This document shows positions 54,255-63,840 of a DNA stretch of 64,000 nucleotides, piece by piece; the first letter of the stretch is position 1; each line of letters starts with the position of its first letter. The DNA comes from Alteromonas sp. IB21. Lineage in GTDB: Bacteria; Pseudomonadota; Gammaproteobacteria; Enterobacterales; Alteromonadaceae. The notes beneath the pieces are model-generated. The model saw only the letters and a list, made by a program, of their open reading frames with translations, made no database searches and was not told where the DNA came from. The stretch is taken from positions 1 through 64,000 of the forward strand of contig NZ_JAEFCD010000006.1 in the NCBI RefSeq assembly GCF_016405965.1, given 5' to 3'. Position numbers and translations under genes: made by a program.

Positions 54255-55820
54255 TTATTGACTAAATTGGGCTCTAAGTTTGTTCTTAAATATTTTACCC
54301 GTATCTTCTCTGGGCAGAGCATCGAGTGTCTGCAACATTTTAGGCCACTTGAACCGCGCCAGTTTGCCATCTAAATACCCGTGTAGCGCGTCAATTGAAA
54401 GCGCATTGTCGGGTGAGCATTGAACAGCCGCCACGACTTTCTCGCCATACTCAGCATCAGGCACACCGAATACCGCGCAGTCTGCAACCTCAGGCATTTC
54501 TATGATGACGCTTTCTATTTCAGCAGGAAATATATTGGCGCCACCTGAGATGATCATGTCTTTTTTCCTATCGCAAATATATAAGTAGCCATCTTCGTCC
54601 ACATAACCCATATCACCTAATGTCGTGAATTCACCAACATGTAAGTCGCTTTGCGTGCCCGTAGTATTGGTATATTTGAATGGCGCGAACATGGAAAGGT
54701 GCGCATATATAACGCCAACATCACCTACTTCGCACTCCTCTTTATCGTCGCTCAGTATTTTAATCGCGGCACCGGGAATGGGCTTACCCACAGAATTTGG
54801 CTTCTCTAATGCTTCTTGAGATGAAATTAGGGTCATAAAGCCTAATTCACTGGCGCCATAAGACTCATAGAAAATTGGACCAAACCAGTTAATCATTGCT
54901 TCTTTCACATCGCTTGGCAGTGCGGACCCGGTTGATAAGGCAAATCGCAAGCTTGAAGTGTCGTATTTGCTTCTTATCGACTCGGGCAGTTTAAGTAGCC
55001 TCACCATCATGGTAGGAACAATATAGGCGTGAGTCAGCTTAAACCGCTCTATGTCTTGTAAAAAGCGTTCAGGATCGAATTGAGGCTCAATGTATACATC
55101 AATATTACCCGCTGCTAAACAGCAGAGCGTAAGCGCATGTGGTGCACTGTGATAAAGCGGTGCCGAGACAAAAAAGCGATCACCTCTTGATAACTGCATT
55201 AACGCTTCAGACAGCCCTTTAAATATTAAATAAGGGTCTGGCCGAGTTAGGTCTACATCTCGCTTAATACCTTTAGGTTTTCCAGTGCTGCCAGATGTGT
55301 AGGGAAACATGCCTTTAAAGCGCTTGGGCGGTTCATTGTGGCGCTTTGCGTTTGGGGCAGCTAATAGCGTATCAAGGCACTGGTACTGCTCCCCGGTTTT
55401 CGGTTCTGTCGCCAATTCAGAATCACCTGTAAGATGATAGCGCTCTAAAATGCTTTTTGACGTTTTAATCGTGTAAATCGCAGACAAGGTGGGAACTTGT
55501 AATAACGTTTCGTGGGCATTCTCACCCTTTAATAAATCTTGATGAGCGAACAGTACTTTAGCGCCACAGTCGTCCAAAATAGGCAAAAGTTCGGCAACGG
55601 GACTGTGCCAATTAAGCAGAACATAGCGCGACCCCACATATCGGCATGCCTCTACTATTTCGAATATATCGACGTGGTTTCGCATAAGAATAGCTACCAC
55701 ATCGTTATCGCACACACCTTGCTCAGCAAGTGCACGTGCGATGATACGTGCACGATCATCCAGTTCGTCTCTAGTGCGTTTGCAAATACTTTTGCCGCAT
55801 TGATGAAACACGCCTGCCAT
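54255..55820 (-). CDS. AMP-dependent acyl-CoA synthetase
   Basis: This 521-residue adenylate-forming ligase has the P-loop-like MFPYTSGSTGKPKGI, FYESYGASELG, TLGDMGYVDEDGYLYICDRKKDMIISGG and the C-terminal lysine motif EDTGKIFKNKLR. It activates a carboxylic acid, probably a fatty acid, as an acyl-CoA. The start at 55820 (MAGVFHQCG) was chosen because GGGAGAAGG lies just ahead; a TTG 23 codons upstream also opens the frame but lacks a ribosome site. It lies upstream of fabB on the same strand. Confidence 0.9.
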   Translation of the reverse strand: MAGVFHQCGKSICKRTRDELDDRARIIARALAEQGVCDNDVVAILMRNHVDIFEIVEACRYVGSRYVLLNWHSPVAELLPILDDCGAKVLFAHQDLLKGENAHETLLQVPTLSAIYTIKTSKSILERYHLTGDSELATEPKTGEQYQCLDTLLAAPNAKRHNEPPKRFKGMFPYTSGSTGKPKGIKRDVDLTRPDPYLIFKGLSEALMQLSRGDRFFVSAPLYHSAPHALTLCCLAAGNIDVYIEPQFDPERFLQDIERFKLTHAYIVPTMMVRLLKLPESIRSKYDTSSLRFALSTGSALPSDVKEAMINWFGPIFYESYGASELGFMTLISSQEALEKPNSVGKPIPGAAIKILSDDKEECEVGDVGVIYAHLSMFAPFKYTNTTGTQSDLHVGEFTTLGDMGYVDEDGYLYICDRKKDMIISGGANIFPAEIESVIIEMPEVADCAVFGVPDAEYGEKVVAAVQCSPDNALSIDALHGYLDGKLARFKWPKMLQTLDALPREDTGKIFKNKLRAQFSQ

Positions 55821-56043
55821 ACCTTCTCCCTGAACTATCTTCAATAGACCTGCAGCTGAATTTAACAAACTATTTACAAAAACAGTCAAATAAACGTATT
55901 GTTTTTACTGATAGATTGATATTTGCAGAAGCAATAAGAAAAGAAGAGTTTTAAGCAGGTACAAACTTTTGCGGAAAAACAAAAAGGTGACAGGTAGAAT
56001 ACGCGGCAAAACGTTCGAAATTTAGATAAAACTGAAGATTGCT

Positions 56044-57318
56044 GTGTTATTAAAAAAGCCAAGAACCATTGCTCTACGTATATTCCAAAGTGCGGCACCC
56101 CGACTTTCTTCCATGGTGGCTGCCTTAATCATTGCTTTTGAAGCGACTGTCTCAGCAACAGCTTCGCCTATCGCCCTCCCCGCGCTACCAGAGCCAGTTT
56201 CAAACAATGCCATAGCTTTTGTCACCATAGACGACACACAATATGTATTTAGTTTTATGGGACTGGGCAATGGCAAAACCCATAAAGACGTACACAACCG
56301 TGCTTGGCAACTTGTGATTAACAACACCGATAAACCTTTGCAGTGGCAAGCTCTTCCCCCAGTTCCATCCAGCCTTGCACTAAAAGGTCGTTTGGCTTCC
56401 GTAGCAGTGGGCCTAAATGACAGCGTTTATATTTTTGGCGGTTACACGGTGGATGAAGATCACAATGAAATTAGTACGCCAGATGTATATAAATACTCGC
56501 CCACGACTGAAGAATATACGCTATTGGCGCCTATGCCCGTGCCTGTTGATGATGCAACTGCACTGGTTTACCAAGACCGTTACGTTTACTTAGTTTCTGG
56601 CTGGCACAACGATGGCAACGTAAATCTTGTGCAGGTTTATGATACGCAAACCGACCAATGGCAACAGGCAAGCCCTTATCTTGGCAGTCCGGTATTCGGG
56701 CAAGCTGGCGGCATCGTTAACAGCACTATGGTAATTTGTGACGGCGTATCAGTAAAACCTCACAGCGATAAACGCCGCAGCTTCGCACCAGAAACCGCCT
56801 GCTTTAAAGGTGAAATTGATAAGGAAAACCCTTTCAAGATTGATTGGCGTACGCTTCAGCATCCAACAGGTTCTGCGCGCTATCGCATGGCCGCAGCGGG
56901 CAATGAAGCCACCAGTAAAATCTATTTTGTTGGCGGCTCAACTAATCCGTACAACTATAATGGCATTGGCTATAACGGCGAGCCTTCAACTGCGGATGAC
57001 GCCATATGGACCTTTGATATTGCAGAAGAAACTTGGGCTATATCAAAAACAGATGCTGAAGCACCTACAATGGATCACCGCGGGTTAATTAACGTTAACG
57101 GTTCTTGGTACACCGTTGGCGGTATGCTTGGCGCGCAGCTCGTGACCAGTAAAGTAACATCGCACTTTTCAACACCTGCAGAAGTGTCCTGTCCCGCTAA
57201 AAGCCAGGCGAGCACTGGCGTTTCAAAACAAGGATCGGATGGGCAAGCTGTTGAAGTAGTGAAAACTGCCGCCAATTCAAAGTGCCAACACAACAACGAC
57301 ATATACGGAGCAAAATAA
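56044..57318 (+). CDS. Secreted kelch-repeat protein
   Basis: This 424-residue protein has an N-terminal signal-like segment (basic up to about residue 20, hydrophobic at about 24-38, ATASPIA) and at least four kelch blades: DSVYIFGGYT, RYVYLVSGWHN, SKIYFVGGSTN and GSWYTVGGMLG. Such beta-propellers include NanM-type mutarotases, but the active-site residues cannot be assigned here. The end is low-complexity. The start is a GTG; the first ATG is 23 codons later and would leave no basic N-region. It is separated from mnmC by only three bases. Confidence 0.8.
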   Translation: MLLKKPRTIALRIFQSAAPRLSSMVAALIIAFEATVSATASPIALPALPEPVSNNAIAFVTIDDTQYVFSFMGLGNGKTHKDVHNRAWQLVINNTDKPLQWQALPPVPSSLALKGRLASVAVGLNDSVYIFGGYTVDEDHNEISTPDVYKYSPTTEEYTLLAPMPVPVDDATALVYQDRYVYLVSGWHNDGNVNLVQVYDTQTDQWQQASPYLGSPVFGQAGGIVNSTMVICDGVSVKPHSDKRRSFAPETACFKGEIDKENPFKIDWRTLQHPTGSARYRMAAAGNEATSKIYFVGGSTNPYNYNGIGYNGEPSTADDAIWTFDIAEETWAISKTDAEAPTMDHRGLINVNGSWYTVGGMLGAQLVTSKVTSHFSTPAEVSCPAKSQASTGVSKQGSDGQAVEVVKTAANSKCQHNNDIYGAK

Positions 57319-57321
57319 ACA

Positions 57322-59541
57322 GTGAAATCTAAGCATGCACAGGTTCATTTTAATGAGAGCGGTACGCCTGTCGCCGACCATTTTGACGACGTTTATTTTT
57401 CTAACGACAGCGGTATTGATGAAACCCAACACGTTTTCGTTGCAGGCAACGACCTTGTTGAGCGCTGGCAACAGTGGCGCAACCCTACATTTGTCATCGC
57501 CGAAACAGGCTTTGGAACAGGCCTGAATTTCTTGGTTGCCATGCGTGCTTTTAACGAATTTAAAGCAGCGAACCCAGATCATCCGTTAAAACGCCTGTAT
57601 TTTATTACTACAGAAAAGTTTCCACTGCCTCAACGGGATATGCACCGTGCGCTAGAAGCGTTTCCAGCCCTAAAAACCGAAGCTCAAGCATTATCTTTAC
57701 TTTACCCTATGGGCCTTGATGGTTGTCATCGTCTTCATTTTGATAGCCATTCAACCACCCTCGACTTGTGGATTGGTGATGTTCACGAACTTTTACCTCA
57801 ATGGCACTCCCCTGTAAATGGCTTGGTTGACGCATGGTTTTTAGATGGTTTCGCGCCTAGCAAAAACCCTGACATGTGGACCGATTCCCTGTTTAGTCAA
57901 ATGGCCCGCCTGTCAAAAACCGGCACAACCTTTGGCACATTTACCGCGGCGGGCATCGTCAAACGCGGGCTTGCAGGTGTGGGTTTCACCATAAAAAAAC
58001 GCAAAGGTTTTGGCCGCAAACGCGACATGCTGACCGGCGTTTTCAACACAGACAATGAGAATGTGCAGCATAAACTTCGCTTGCCTACTGGCCCTTATTA
58101 CAGATACACAAGTAACGAATTAAATAAAACAAACAAGGTAGCCGTGGTAGGTTCGGGCCTTGCCGCAGCCACGGTATGCCTTTCTTTAGTTAAACGTGGT
58201 ATCAATACCACACTATATTTTGATGGTGACACCCTTGCAAGCGGCGCTTCTGGCAACCCTCAAGGCGGTTTTTACCCACAGCTTCACAGCGAAGCAAGCA
58301 TTGCCAGTCGTATTCAGGCCCACAGCTTTTTGTATGCTAGACAAGCCTACGACCAAACCATTGAAAATGCGAAAGCCAATGGCCTCACCGGTGTTGCCCA
58401 TGATTTTTGTGGCGTTATTCAACTGAGTTTTAACGACAAAGTAGCAGAGCGTCAAAGTAAACTTGCTGCAGCCGACGTATGGCCAGATGCTTTGATAAGG
58501 CCCGTGAACAGTAAAGAGGTGAGCGATATCGCTAACCTTGACCTTCCCTATTCAGGCTTATACATTGGCTTGGCCGGATGGCTTTCTCCACCTCAGTTAG
58601 TAAACGCAATGATTGAAGAAGCATTGCAAAGCGGCAAACTCACGTTGAAACCCCACCATACCTATTTATCTCATAAAGCGATTGAGACAACGCCACAAAA
58701 TGCAGAACGTGGAATTTCCGACGGCGCTCTCGATGCAGACAAGGCTACGGATGAGGCGGTTAGCGAGGCAGCAAAACAGCGGGTGCAGATTCGTTTCAAC
58801 CTAGGTGAGCCTGGGGCATGTGTGAATGATGAAGTTGATAGCAACACTGCCAATAGCGGCTCACAACAAAACTATGAGGCACTCAGCACTGAGAGTGAAA
58901 AATTTGTTATTGCCGATCACCTTATCCTTGCCCTTGGCGCAGGTACGGTAAACGCTAGCGATTTTGACAGCCTGTCGCTTCGCCCTGTTCGCGGACAGGT
59001 TGAAGCGATTCCCACACAAATGCCAATTGCGCAGTTAAAAACGGTGTTGTGCCACAAAGGCTACATGACACCAGCACTTGAAGGTCGACATGCGCTGGGT
59101 TCTACTTACGTGAAGAACGACTTAAGTACCGATGTGCGAAGCGATGAAACTGACGCGAACCTTGCTACACATGAGCAGGCGTTGGCAAATACAAACATAA
59201 TGCAAGTACTCGAGCATGACGGCGTGGCCAGAGCGGCAACGCGTCTAGGTTCGCCGGACCACCAGCCTGTTGTAGGTGCACTTCATGATTTTTATTCGCT
59301 GAAAGAAAGCTACGCTATGCTGGGCGTGGGCAAGCCACTAACCAGCGCGCCGGTATTGCCCGAAAGCGTAGTTAGCACCCTAACCTGCTTAGGCTCTCGA
59401 GGGTTAACAACAGCGCCATTAATGGCTGAAATGTTGGTGAGCAGTTTGTGTAAGGAGCCGCTACCTTTAAGCAACGACCTGCTTAATGCCGTGAACACAA
59501 GCCGCTTTATGACGCGCGAGGCAATTAGAGGTCAGGGATAA
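57322..59541 (+). CDS. mnmC: Bifunctional tRNA (mnm5s2U34) biosynthesis enzyme MnmC
   Basis: MnmC makes the final steps of mnm5s2U34 in tRNAs for Lys, Glu and Gln. The N-terminal methyltransferase domain (about 1-255) has FVIAETGFGTGLNFLVA and LDGFAPSKNPDMW. The C-terminal FAD-dependent oxidase domain begins with VAVVGSGLAAATVCL (about 273). The 739-residue length exceeds the E. coli enzyme (668). Much of the excess is a low-complexity insert around 455-525. The start is GTG, three bases after the kelch gene, so the two are probably co-translated. Confidence 0.94.
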   Translation: MKSKHAQVHFNESGTPVADHFDDVYFSNDSGIDETQHVFVAGNDLVERWQQWRNPTFVIAETGFGTGLNFLVAMRAFNEFKAANPDHPLKRLYFITTEKFPLPQRDMHRALEAFPALKTEAQALSLLYPMGLDGCHRLHFDSHSTTLDLWIGDVHELLPQWHSPVNGLVDAWFLDGFAPSKNPDMWTDSLFSQMARLSKTGTTFGTFTAAGIVKRGLAGVGFTIKKRKGFGRKRDMLTGVFNTDNENVQHKLRLPTGPYYRYTSNELNKTNKVAVVGSGLAAATVCLSLVKRGINTTLYFDGDTLASGASGNPQGGFYPQLHSEASIASRIQAHSFLYARQAYDQTIENAKANGLTGVAHDFCGVIQLSFNDKVAERQSKLAAADVWPDALIRPVNSKEVSDIANLDLPYSGLYIGLAGWLSPPQLVNAMIEEALQSGKLTLKPHHTYLSHKAIETTPQNAERGISDGALDADKATDEAVSEAAKQRVQIRFNLGEPGACVNDEVDSNTANSGSQQNYEALSTESEKFVIADHLILALGAGTVNASDFDSLSLRPVRGQVEAIPTQMPIAQLKTVLCHKGYMTPALEGRHALGSTYVKNDLSTDVRSDETDANLATHEQALANTNIMQVLEHDGVARAATRLGSPDHQPVVGALHDFYSLKESYAMLGVGKPLTSAPVLPESVVSTLTCLGSRGLTTAPLMAEMLVSSLCKEPLPLSNDLLNAVNTSRFMTREAIRGQG

Positions 59542-59660
59542 AGAGCGGAACGGACTAGTCAGCACTCTCTTATTGCCTAGTTGTATGAGTTTGGATGTTT
59601 AAAGGTTTTAAAACAAATATGAAAAGAATTCGCTTTCGAAGACAGAGCACGATGGCAATA

Positions 59661-59690
59661 AATGGCTAGTTTACGCTAGCCATTTTATTT
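59661..59690. terminator. Bidirectional hairpin overlapping the stop of a FlgO-type gene
   Basis: ATGGCTAG (59662-59669) and CTAGCCAT (59676-59683) form an eight-bp stem with a six-base loop and T-rich DNA on the plus strand. The stem includes the stop codon of the leftward gene. It lies 120 bp after mnmC. Confidence 0.7.
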
Positions 59691-60391
59691 AAATCCATCA
59701 CGATAAAAGCGGGAATGTATACGTTGGCGCTTGCCACCACTTGTTTATTTTCCAGCGAAACAATGCGCGCGTTTACCCGCACGCCTCTGTCATCCTCGAT
59801 GATGGTGCCTGTTACAACATGATCCATTTCAACCTGTTTAGCTAGAGCAGCACCATCTCGAGTGAGTACGAAATCGCCAACTGGCGTTACTGTGATGCCA
59901 CCTGCAAGTTTGAAATCGACAACTGCTAACCCAAAATCTTGCAGCTCGGTAATAAGGTACTCTGAAAGCTGATTGCCCAGTACGGTGCTATCACTCAACG
60001 ATTGGTTAAGCCTAACAAAGCTCGCCACACCAACCATATCTTGCTGGGTAAGGCGCGTTGCGTTATCCATTAACTCCATCGCTAGCTGCGAAGCGTAATC
60101 ATTTAAACGCTTATGAGTTTGCGCTGGTGCATAGCCGTGGTGTAACGGGTCTTTATAGCCCGGCTCTACCTCTACATGCTGCTGATATTGCCTGTCTCGT
60201 GAGTCGGGTGTGTAAACTAACCCTGAACGGTTAGGCACGGGGACAGGTTCGGCGTCATGTGTAATTTCACCGTCTTCACCTAACCAAAACGAGCCTATAG
60301 ATTCTGTACTGGTGCACCCTGTCATAGATGCACCTAGTATAACGCCAACTGCAAGCCAGGCACTTGGGATTAACTTCTTTACAAACACCAT
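59666..60391 (-). CDS. FlgO-domain lipoprotein (copy 3)
   Basis: This 241-residue protein has a lipoprotein-like signal (GASMTGC) and a FlgO-type domain (about 90-230): SQLAMELMDNATR, FVLTRDGAALAKQVEMDHVVTGT and VRVNARIVSLENKQVVASA. FlgO and FlgP are outer-membrane lipoproteins of the flagellar basal body in Vibrio. Here no flagellar gene is near, so the role is uncertain; envelope or flagellum-linked are both possible. It is the last of three tandem paralogues on the minus strand, with nine bases between it and copy 2. Confidence 0.85.
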   Translation of the reverse strand: MVFVKKLIPSAWLAVGVILGASMTGCTSTESIGSFWLGEDGEITHDAEPVPVPNRSGLVYTPDSRDRQYQQHVEVEPGYKDPLHHGYAPAQTHKRLNDYASQLAMELMDNATRLTQQDMVGVASFVRLNQSLSDSTVLGNQLSEYLITELQDFGLAVVDFKLAGGITVTPVGDFVLTRDGAALAKQVEMDHVVTGTIIEDDRGVRVNARIVSLENKQVVASANVYIPAFIVMDLNKMASVN

Positions 60392-60400
60392 AGTGAACTC

Positions 60401-61165
60401 CTAGCCCCGACTTAGTTTAACGCCATCGCGCATGCCATTTCGCTGGCTACCGTCACTTGGAATAAGTGCATCTACCACGTAGAACGGCACTAGCATTTGT
60501 GCCGTTGCCACGACGGCGCGTGACTCCATGCCCAAAATACGCGCATTAACTAATACGCCACCTTGGTGTTTCGTCATGGTTCCGGTTAGTACGTATTCAA
60601 TAGGCAGGCTGCTGCTCAATTCTAAATAATCGCGGCTTAACACAAAGTCGCCGTCGTCAGTAATGCGAATATACTCGGTTGCTTTGAAGTCGATAACAGG
60701 CACCCGGAATTTATGCAGTTCATGAACGAACGATTCCGCCATTTGGCGTCCAAGCAAATCCGTTTTTTGCAAATCAGTGTCTAGCAGTGCGAAATGGGTT
60801 ACCCCAATTGGCGTTTTGTTGCTCACGTATTCCATATTGGCAATTAAATCTTGCGTCATGTTTTTCACATAGTCGCCAATATGCTTGGTTAGAGGTCGGC
60901 CTTTGTACGCGCCCTGTACACTTGAGTATAACGGTGGCTGGCCGATAGCGCCGTAAGCATCCATACCCTGCGCCTGAGCGTCACTGATGTTATCGACAGG
61001 CTTAGCGGGCGCGCGGTCGGCGGCAGTAATATCAATCACATTCATGGCCGGGCGCTGAGGTGTTTGTTCGGCTACCTCTTCTTCCCCCATCATCATAGAA
61101 CACCCACTTACGCTAAGCAGAGAAACATAAAGCGTAAGCGCCGCGTATTGATTTTGTTTTTTCAT
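60401..61165 (-). CDS. FlgO-domain lipoprotein (copy 2)
   Basis: This 254-residue lipoprotein (lipobox SVSGC) has a 60-residue Pro/Ala-rich linker and then the FlgO-type core: MTQDLIANMEYVS, GDFVLSRDYLELSSSLPIEYVLTGTM and GVLVNARILGMESRAVVATA. It begins four bases after the stop of copy 1; the ribosome site GAGG overlaps the previous gene's last codons. The shared core order with copies 1 and 3 shows common descent. Confidence 0.86.
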   Translation of the reverse strand: MKKQNQYAALTLYVSLLSVSGCSMMMGEEEVAEQTPQRPAMNVIDITAADRAPAKPVDNISDAQAQGMDAYGAIGQPPLYSSVQGAYKGRPLTKHIGDYVKNMTQDLIANMEYVSNKTPIGVTHFALLDTDLQKTDLLGRQMAESFVHELHKFRVPVIDFKATEYIRITDDGDFVLSRDYLELSSSLPIEYVLTGTMTKHQGGVLVNARILGMESRAVVATAQMLVPFYVVDALIPSDGSQRNGMRDGVKLSRG

Positions 61166-61169
61166 GGGG

Positions 61170-61835
61170 TTACCTCGTACCTTCGGTTCTGTATAGCTTG
61201 CCGTTTCGGGTTGTTACTTGTTCTTCTCGCCAAAACAGTTCGGCTGGAAAAAAGCGCGTGGCCGCAGCAACAATATTTTTATTTCTAGCGTTAATTATTC
61301 GAGCGTTAACCACGGCGCCAGATTCTTGGTAGACCATGGTGCCGGTAATATAAAAATCGACGCGCTCAACATTAGAAAGCTGGTCGATATCGCGCGTTAA
61401 CACTCTGTCGCTTTCGTCACTAACAATTATATCGTTCGAAAGTTTGAATTCTTGAGTAGGAAAGCCTCTTTTCGTGGCCTCAGTAATCATTCCCTGCTCT
61501 AGCTGATGGCCCAGCAACATTAATGGGTTTTGATGGTCGGCGCTGTATTTCATGGTATCGGCAGGTACAAAGCCGACTACCGCATAGCGAGATTGACGTG
61601 CTGGATTCATATCAGCAAAAAGCTCGTTGGCTAACAGGTAAGTGTGATACTCAACATTGCCTAGGGCAGATACATCACTGGTATCGGTTTGAGCAAACTG
61701 ACTTTTTGGCTCATCCAGCGTTGAACAGCCCGCCAGCAAACCAACGCACAGTGTCGCATATGACAGAACTATTGCTAATCTGCGAATGCTTTCTGTCAAA
61801 AAAACGCGAGAGTCATTATTTATCATACTATTCAT
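61170..61835 (-). CDS. FlgO-domain lipoprotein (copy 1)
   Basis: This 221-residue protein has lipobox LAGC (Cys36) after a long basic/hydrophobic signal, then SQFAQTDTSDV, an acidic linker and the core DRVLTRDIDQLSNVERVDFYITGTMV, GAVVNARIINARNKNIVAAA. Conservation of D-x-V-L-[ST]-R-D, TGT and VNARI among all three copies defines the family. It heads the operon; two ATG codons (61835 and 61826) are possible starts. Confidence 0.85.
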   Translation of the reverse strand: MNSMINNDSRVFLTESIRRLAIVLSYATLCVGLLAGCSTLDEPKSQFAQTDTSDVSALGNVEYHTYLLANELFADMNPARQSRYAVVGFVPADTMKYSADHQNPLMLLGHQLEQGMITEATKRGFPTQEFKLSNDIIVSDESDRVLTRDIDQLSNVERVDFYITGTMVYQESGAVVNARIINARNKNIVAAATRFFPAELFWREEQVTTRNGKLYRTEGTR

Positions 61836-62363
61836 TGATATGTCCGCTTAAAAACGTCAAATTGTCACCGCTTAAAACCTTAAAGGCCGATGTTAACCGT
61901 TGCGCAGCCTGAAAGGCTGACATTTTTAATAATCATTTTGGGTGTTGGCTTGCAATAATCACACCAAGCAATGGTGATGTTCAGATATAGGCTGGCTCAA
62001 CAAGGGTTTATCTGCGTTCTTCAACGTTTATCCCTGTTTCAATGGATTGCGGTAGGTCACACAGAACGCTAACCCACACAACATGTGCGGGGGAAATTGA
62101 TTAAATATAGGAAAAGACGGTAACGTGTTGCCGCCTTTGCCGACTAAAATGCCGTTTTGATATCACAGTTCTCCCCTTCGGGTGTGTTTGAATCTCAGAT
62201 TGAGAGGTCCTATCTTTATCATTCTAATTTGATTCGAATAGTACTTTATGGATTTTTCATAAACAGTATTTGAGTTTGAGATTACACTAAACTTTCAATC
62301 CCGAGTTTTATTGCAACGTGAATGAAGGTGCTACGTAAATGTGGTTAGAACAAAATGTACCTT
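61836..62363. other. 528-bp gap before the FlgO operon
   Basis: No gene is seen. It must carry the FlgO operon promoter at its left end and a probable minus-strand terminator at 62112-62133 for the gene at 62364. The rest is A/T-rich with short hairpins (TCTCA/TGAGA at about 62194-62206) and no clear structure. A small RNA could be hidden here, but nothing supports one directly. Confidence 0.4.
62112..62133 (-). terminator. Probable terminator for the secreted unknown
   Basis: On the minus strand CGGCAAC and GTTACCG form a seven-bp stem (one G-T) with loop AC, followed by TCTTTTCC. It lies about 230 bp after the stop of the gene at 62364. Confidence 0.55.
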
Positions 62364-63092
62364 TCAATCAAGACCTAGCGCTTTTTGAACGTTAATGGGG
62401 CTAACGCCTAATTGTTCAGCTTTTATCGTATCAATGGAGTCGAACTGTATTTTACAGCCAGCCTTTATCATACTGAGCCAAGCACTGCGCAATGCATCCG
62501 GTCGCTTGCCAGTCCACAACGATTCGGTCTTTTTGATGTAAGCGACCACAGGTTCAATATAACCATCGCTGTAAAGTTGGCGCACTAAATCAAAGTCTGG
62601 GCCAAAGGCGCTTAACAGCGCAGAATCAATATCACTTATCGAATTATGCAGTACATTAAATGCCTCTTGGTTTTTGCCTTCCCGGTAGGCTATCCATGCT
62701 CTTGCGATATCTACGTAGTGATTTTCACTACCAAAGCCATCGTAAACGTCGCCCGCAATTTGTTGTTCGGTGCTCATTTTATTTGCATAGTCGAATGCAC
62801 GTTCTATCTTCGATTCCGCTATTTCAATGGGCTCAAACTGCGCGCTATATTTTATATGCCGGCTTAAGTTATTAAGCACTTGATAGGGATTACTATTGTT
62901 CGACAAACTGCGTTGATAATCTTGCAATGTATCATTAAGCAATCGACGATTTCTTGATTCGAGATACGTAAAACGCTGCTCGATATACGTTAGGTACTCG
63001 GCATCATCACAGCCTTGCAGGTAATTTGCATGACTTTGTTTACTTAAGGTAACTATAAGGGGAACATAAAGAAGAAAGCGTATAAACTTCAC
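62364..63092 (-). CDS. Secreted protein, unknown function
   Basis: This 242-residue protein is not recognised. Residues 1-22 are a Sec signal (FLLYVPLIVTLSKQSHA). The mature part is helical and hydrophilic, with LQGCDDAEYLTYIEQRF near the start, a middle ARAWIAYREGKNQEAFNVLHN that resembles a tetratricopeptide-like helix pair, and a C-terminal KAGCKIQFDSIDTIKAEQLG. Two cysteines far apart may pair. It is divergent from the chalcone-isomerase-like gene. Confidence 0.75.
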   Translation of the reverse strand: MKFIRFLLYVPLIVTLSKQSHANYLQGCDDAEYLTYIEQRFTYLESRNRRLLNDTLQDYQRSLSNNSNPYQVLNNLSRHIKYSAQFEPIEIAESKIERAFDYANKMSTEQQIAGDVYDGFGSENHYVDIARAWIAYREGKNQEAFNVLHNSISDIDSALLSAFGPDFDLVRQLYSDGYIEPVVAYIKKTESLWTGKRPDALRSAWLSMIKAGCKIQFDSIDTIKAEQLGVSPINVQKALGLD

Positions 63093-63228
63093 GTGTGTCT
63101 CTATTTTTTGTTTTCTATCTTAGTACTGAGAAAGTATAGAAGTTGATCGTAAGGAGTCGTTAACTGTAATTAACCATATCAGTACTACCCTTGTTACCTG
63201 TTTAAATAGCTTTTTCAGAGGAACAGTT

Positions 63229-63840
63229 TTGTCGAAAGTAATTTTGAGCCGCGTTTTAAGTTTTTTAGTCATGTCTTGTTTTTCTTTGTCGGTATTTGCG
63301 GTTGATGAATCGTCATATACCCACAACGACTTGACTGAAAACACTGTAATGAATAATACCGATGCCCTGTCGTTGAGCGGTACAACAATTAAAAAACGCT
63401 TTTTCTTTAAGGTCTACAGACTGAGCCACTTTATGGAAAAGCCTAAAGGTGATTTCTCTACTAGAGATTCGCTTATCACGTTCATCTTGAATGCAAATAC
63501 ACAACAGCGCATCGAACTAGAGTTCCTGAGGGATGTAACCCGAAATCAAATAGAAGAAGCCCTGATGCAAGGCATTGAGCAAAATAACGCCAATTCTGAT
63601 TTAAGTCAGATTAAACAAGATATTGAAAGACTATCGTCTGGCTTTCAGGATGAAGTAAAAAAACATTCCACGCTAACGCTATCACGACTGTCTAAAGAGA
63701 AGCTTAAAGTATTTTTCAACAACACCTTAGTCGTGGAGACTGAAAGTAAAGCGTTAGCTGATGCCTTGTGGTCCATATGGTTTGGCGAAGACCCGATTGT
63801 GGACACTGAAGACCTAGTACAAAATATTTTGATACATTGA
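63229..63840 (+). CDS. Chalcone-isomerase-like secreted protein
   Basis: This 203-residue protein has a Sec signal (about 1-24, FLVMSCFSLSVFA) and LSLSGTTIKKRFFFKVYRLSHFME, typical of bacterial chalcone isomerase-like (CHI_3/PF16036-type) proteins. ELEFLRDVTRNQIEEALMQGIEQN and FFNNTLVVETESKALADALWSIWFGEDP follow. The plant active-site residues are not expected in this group, and the function is unknown. The start is TTG at 63229, with AGAGGA seven bases upstream; no ATG precedes the signal peptide. Confidence 0.8.
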   Translation: MSKVILSRVLSFLVMSCFSLSVFAVDESSYTHNDLTENTVMNNTDALSLSGTTIKKRFFFKVYRLSHFMEKPKGDFSTRDSLITFILNANTQQRIELEFLRDVTRNQIEEALMQGIEQNNANSDLSQIKQDIERLSSGFQDEVKKHSTLTLSRLSKEKLKVFFNNTLVVETESKALADALWSIWFGEDPIVDTEDLVQNILIH

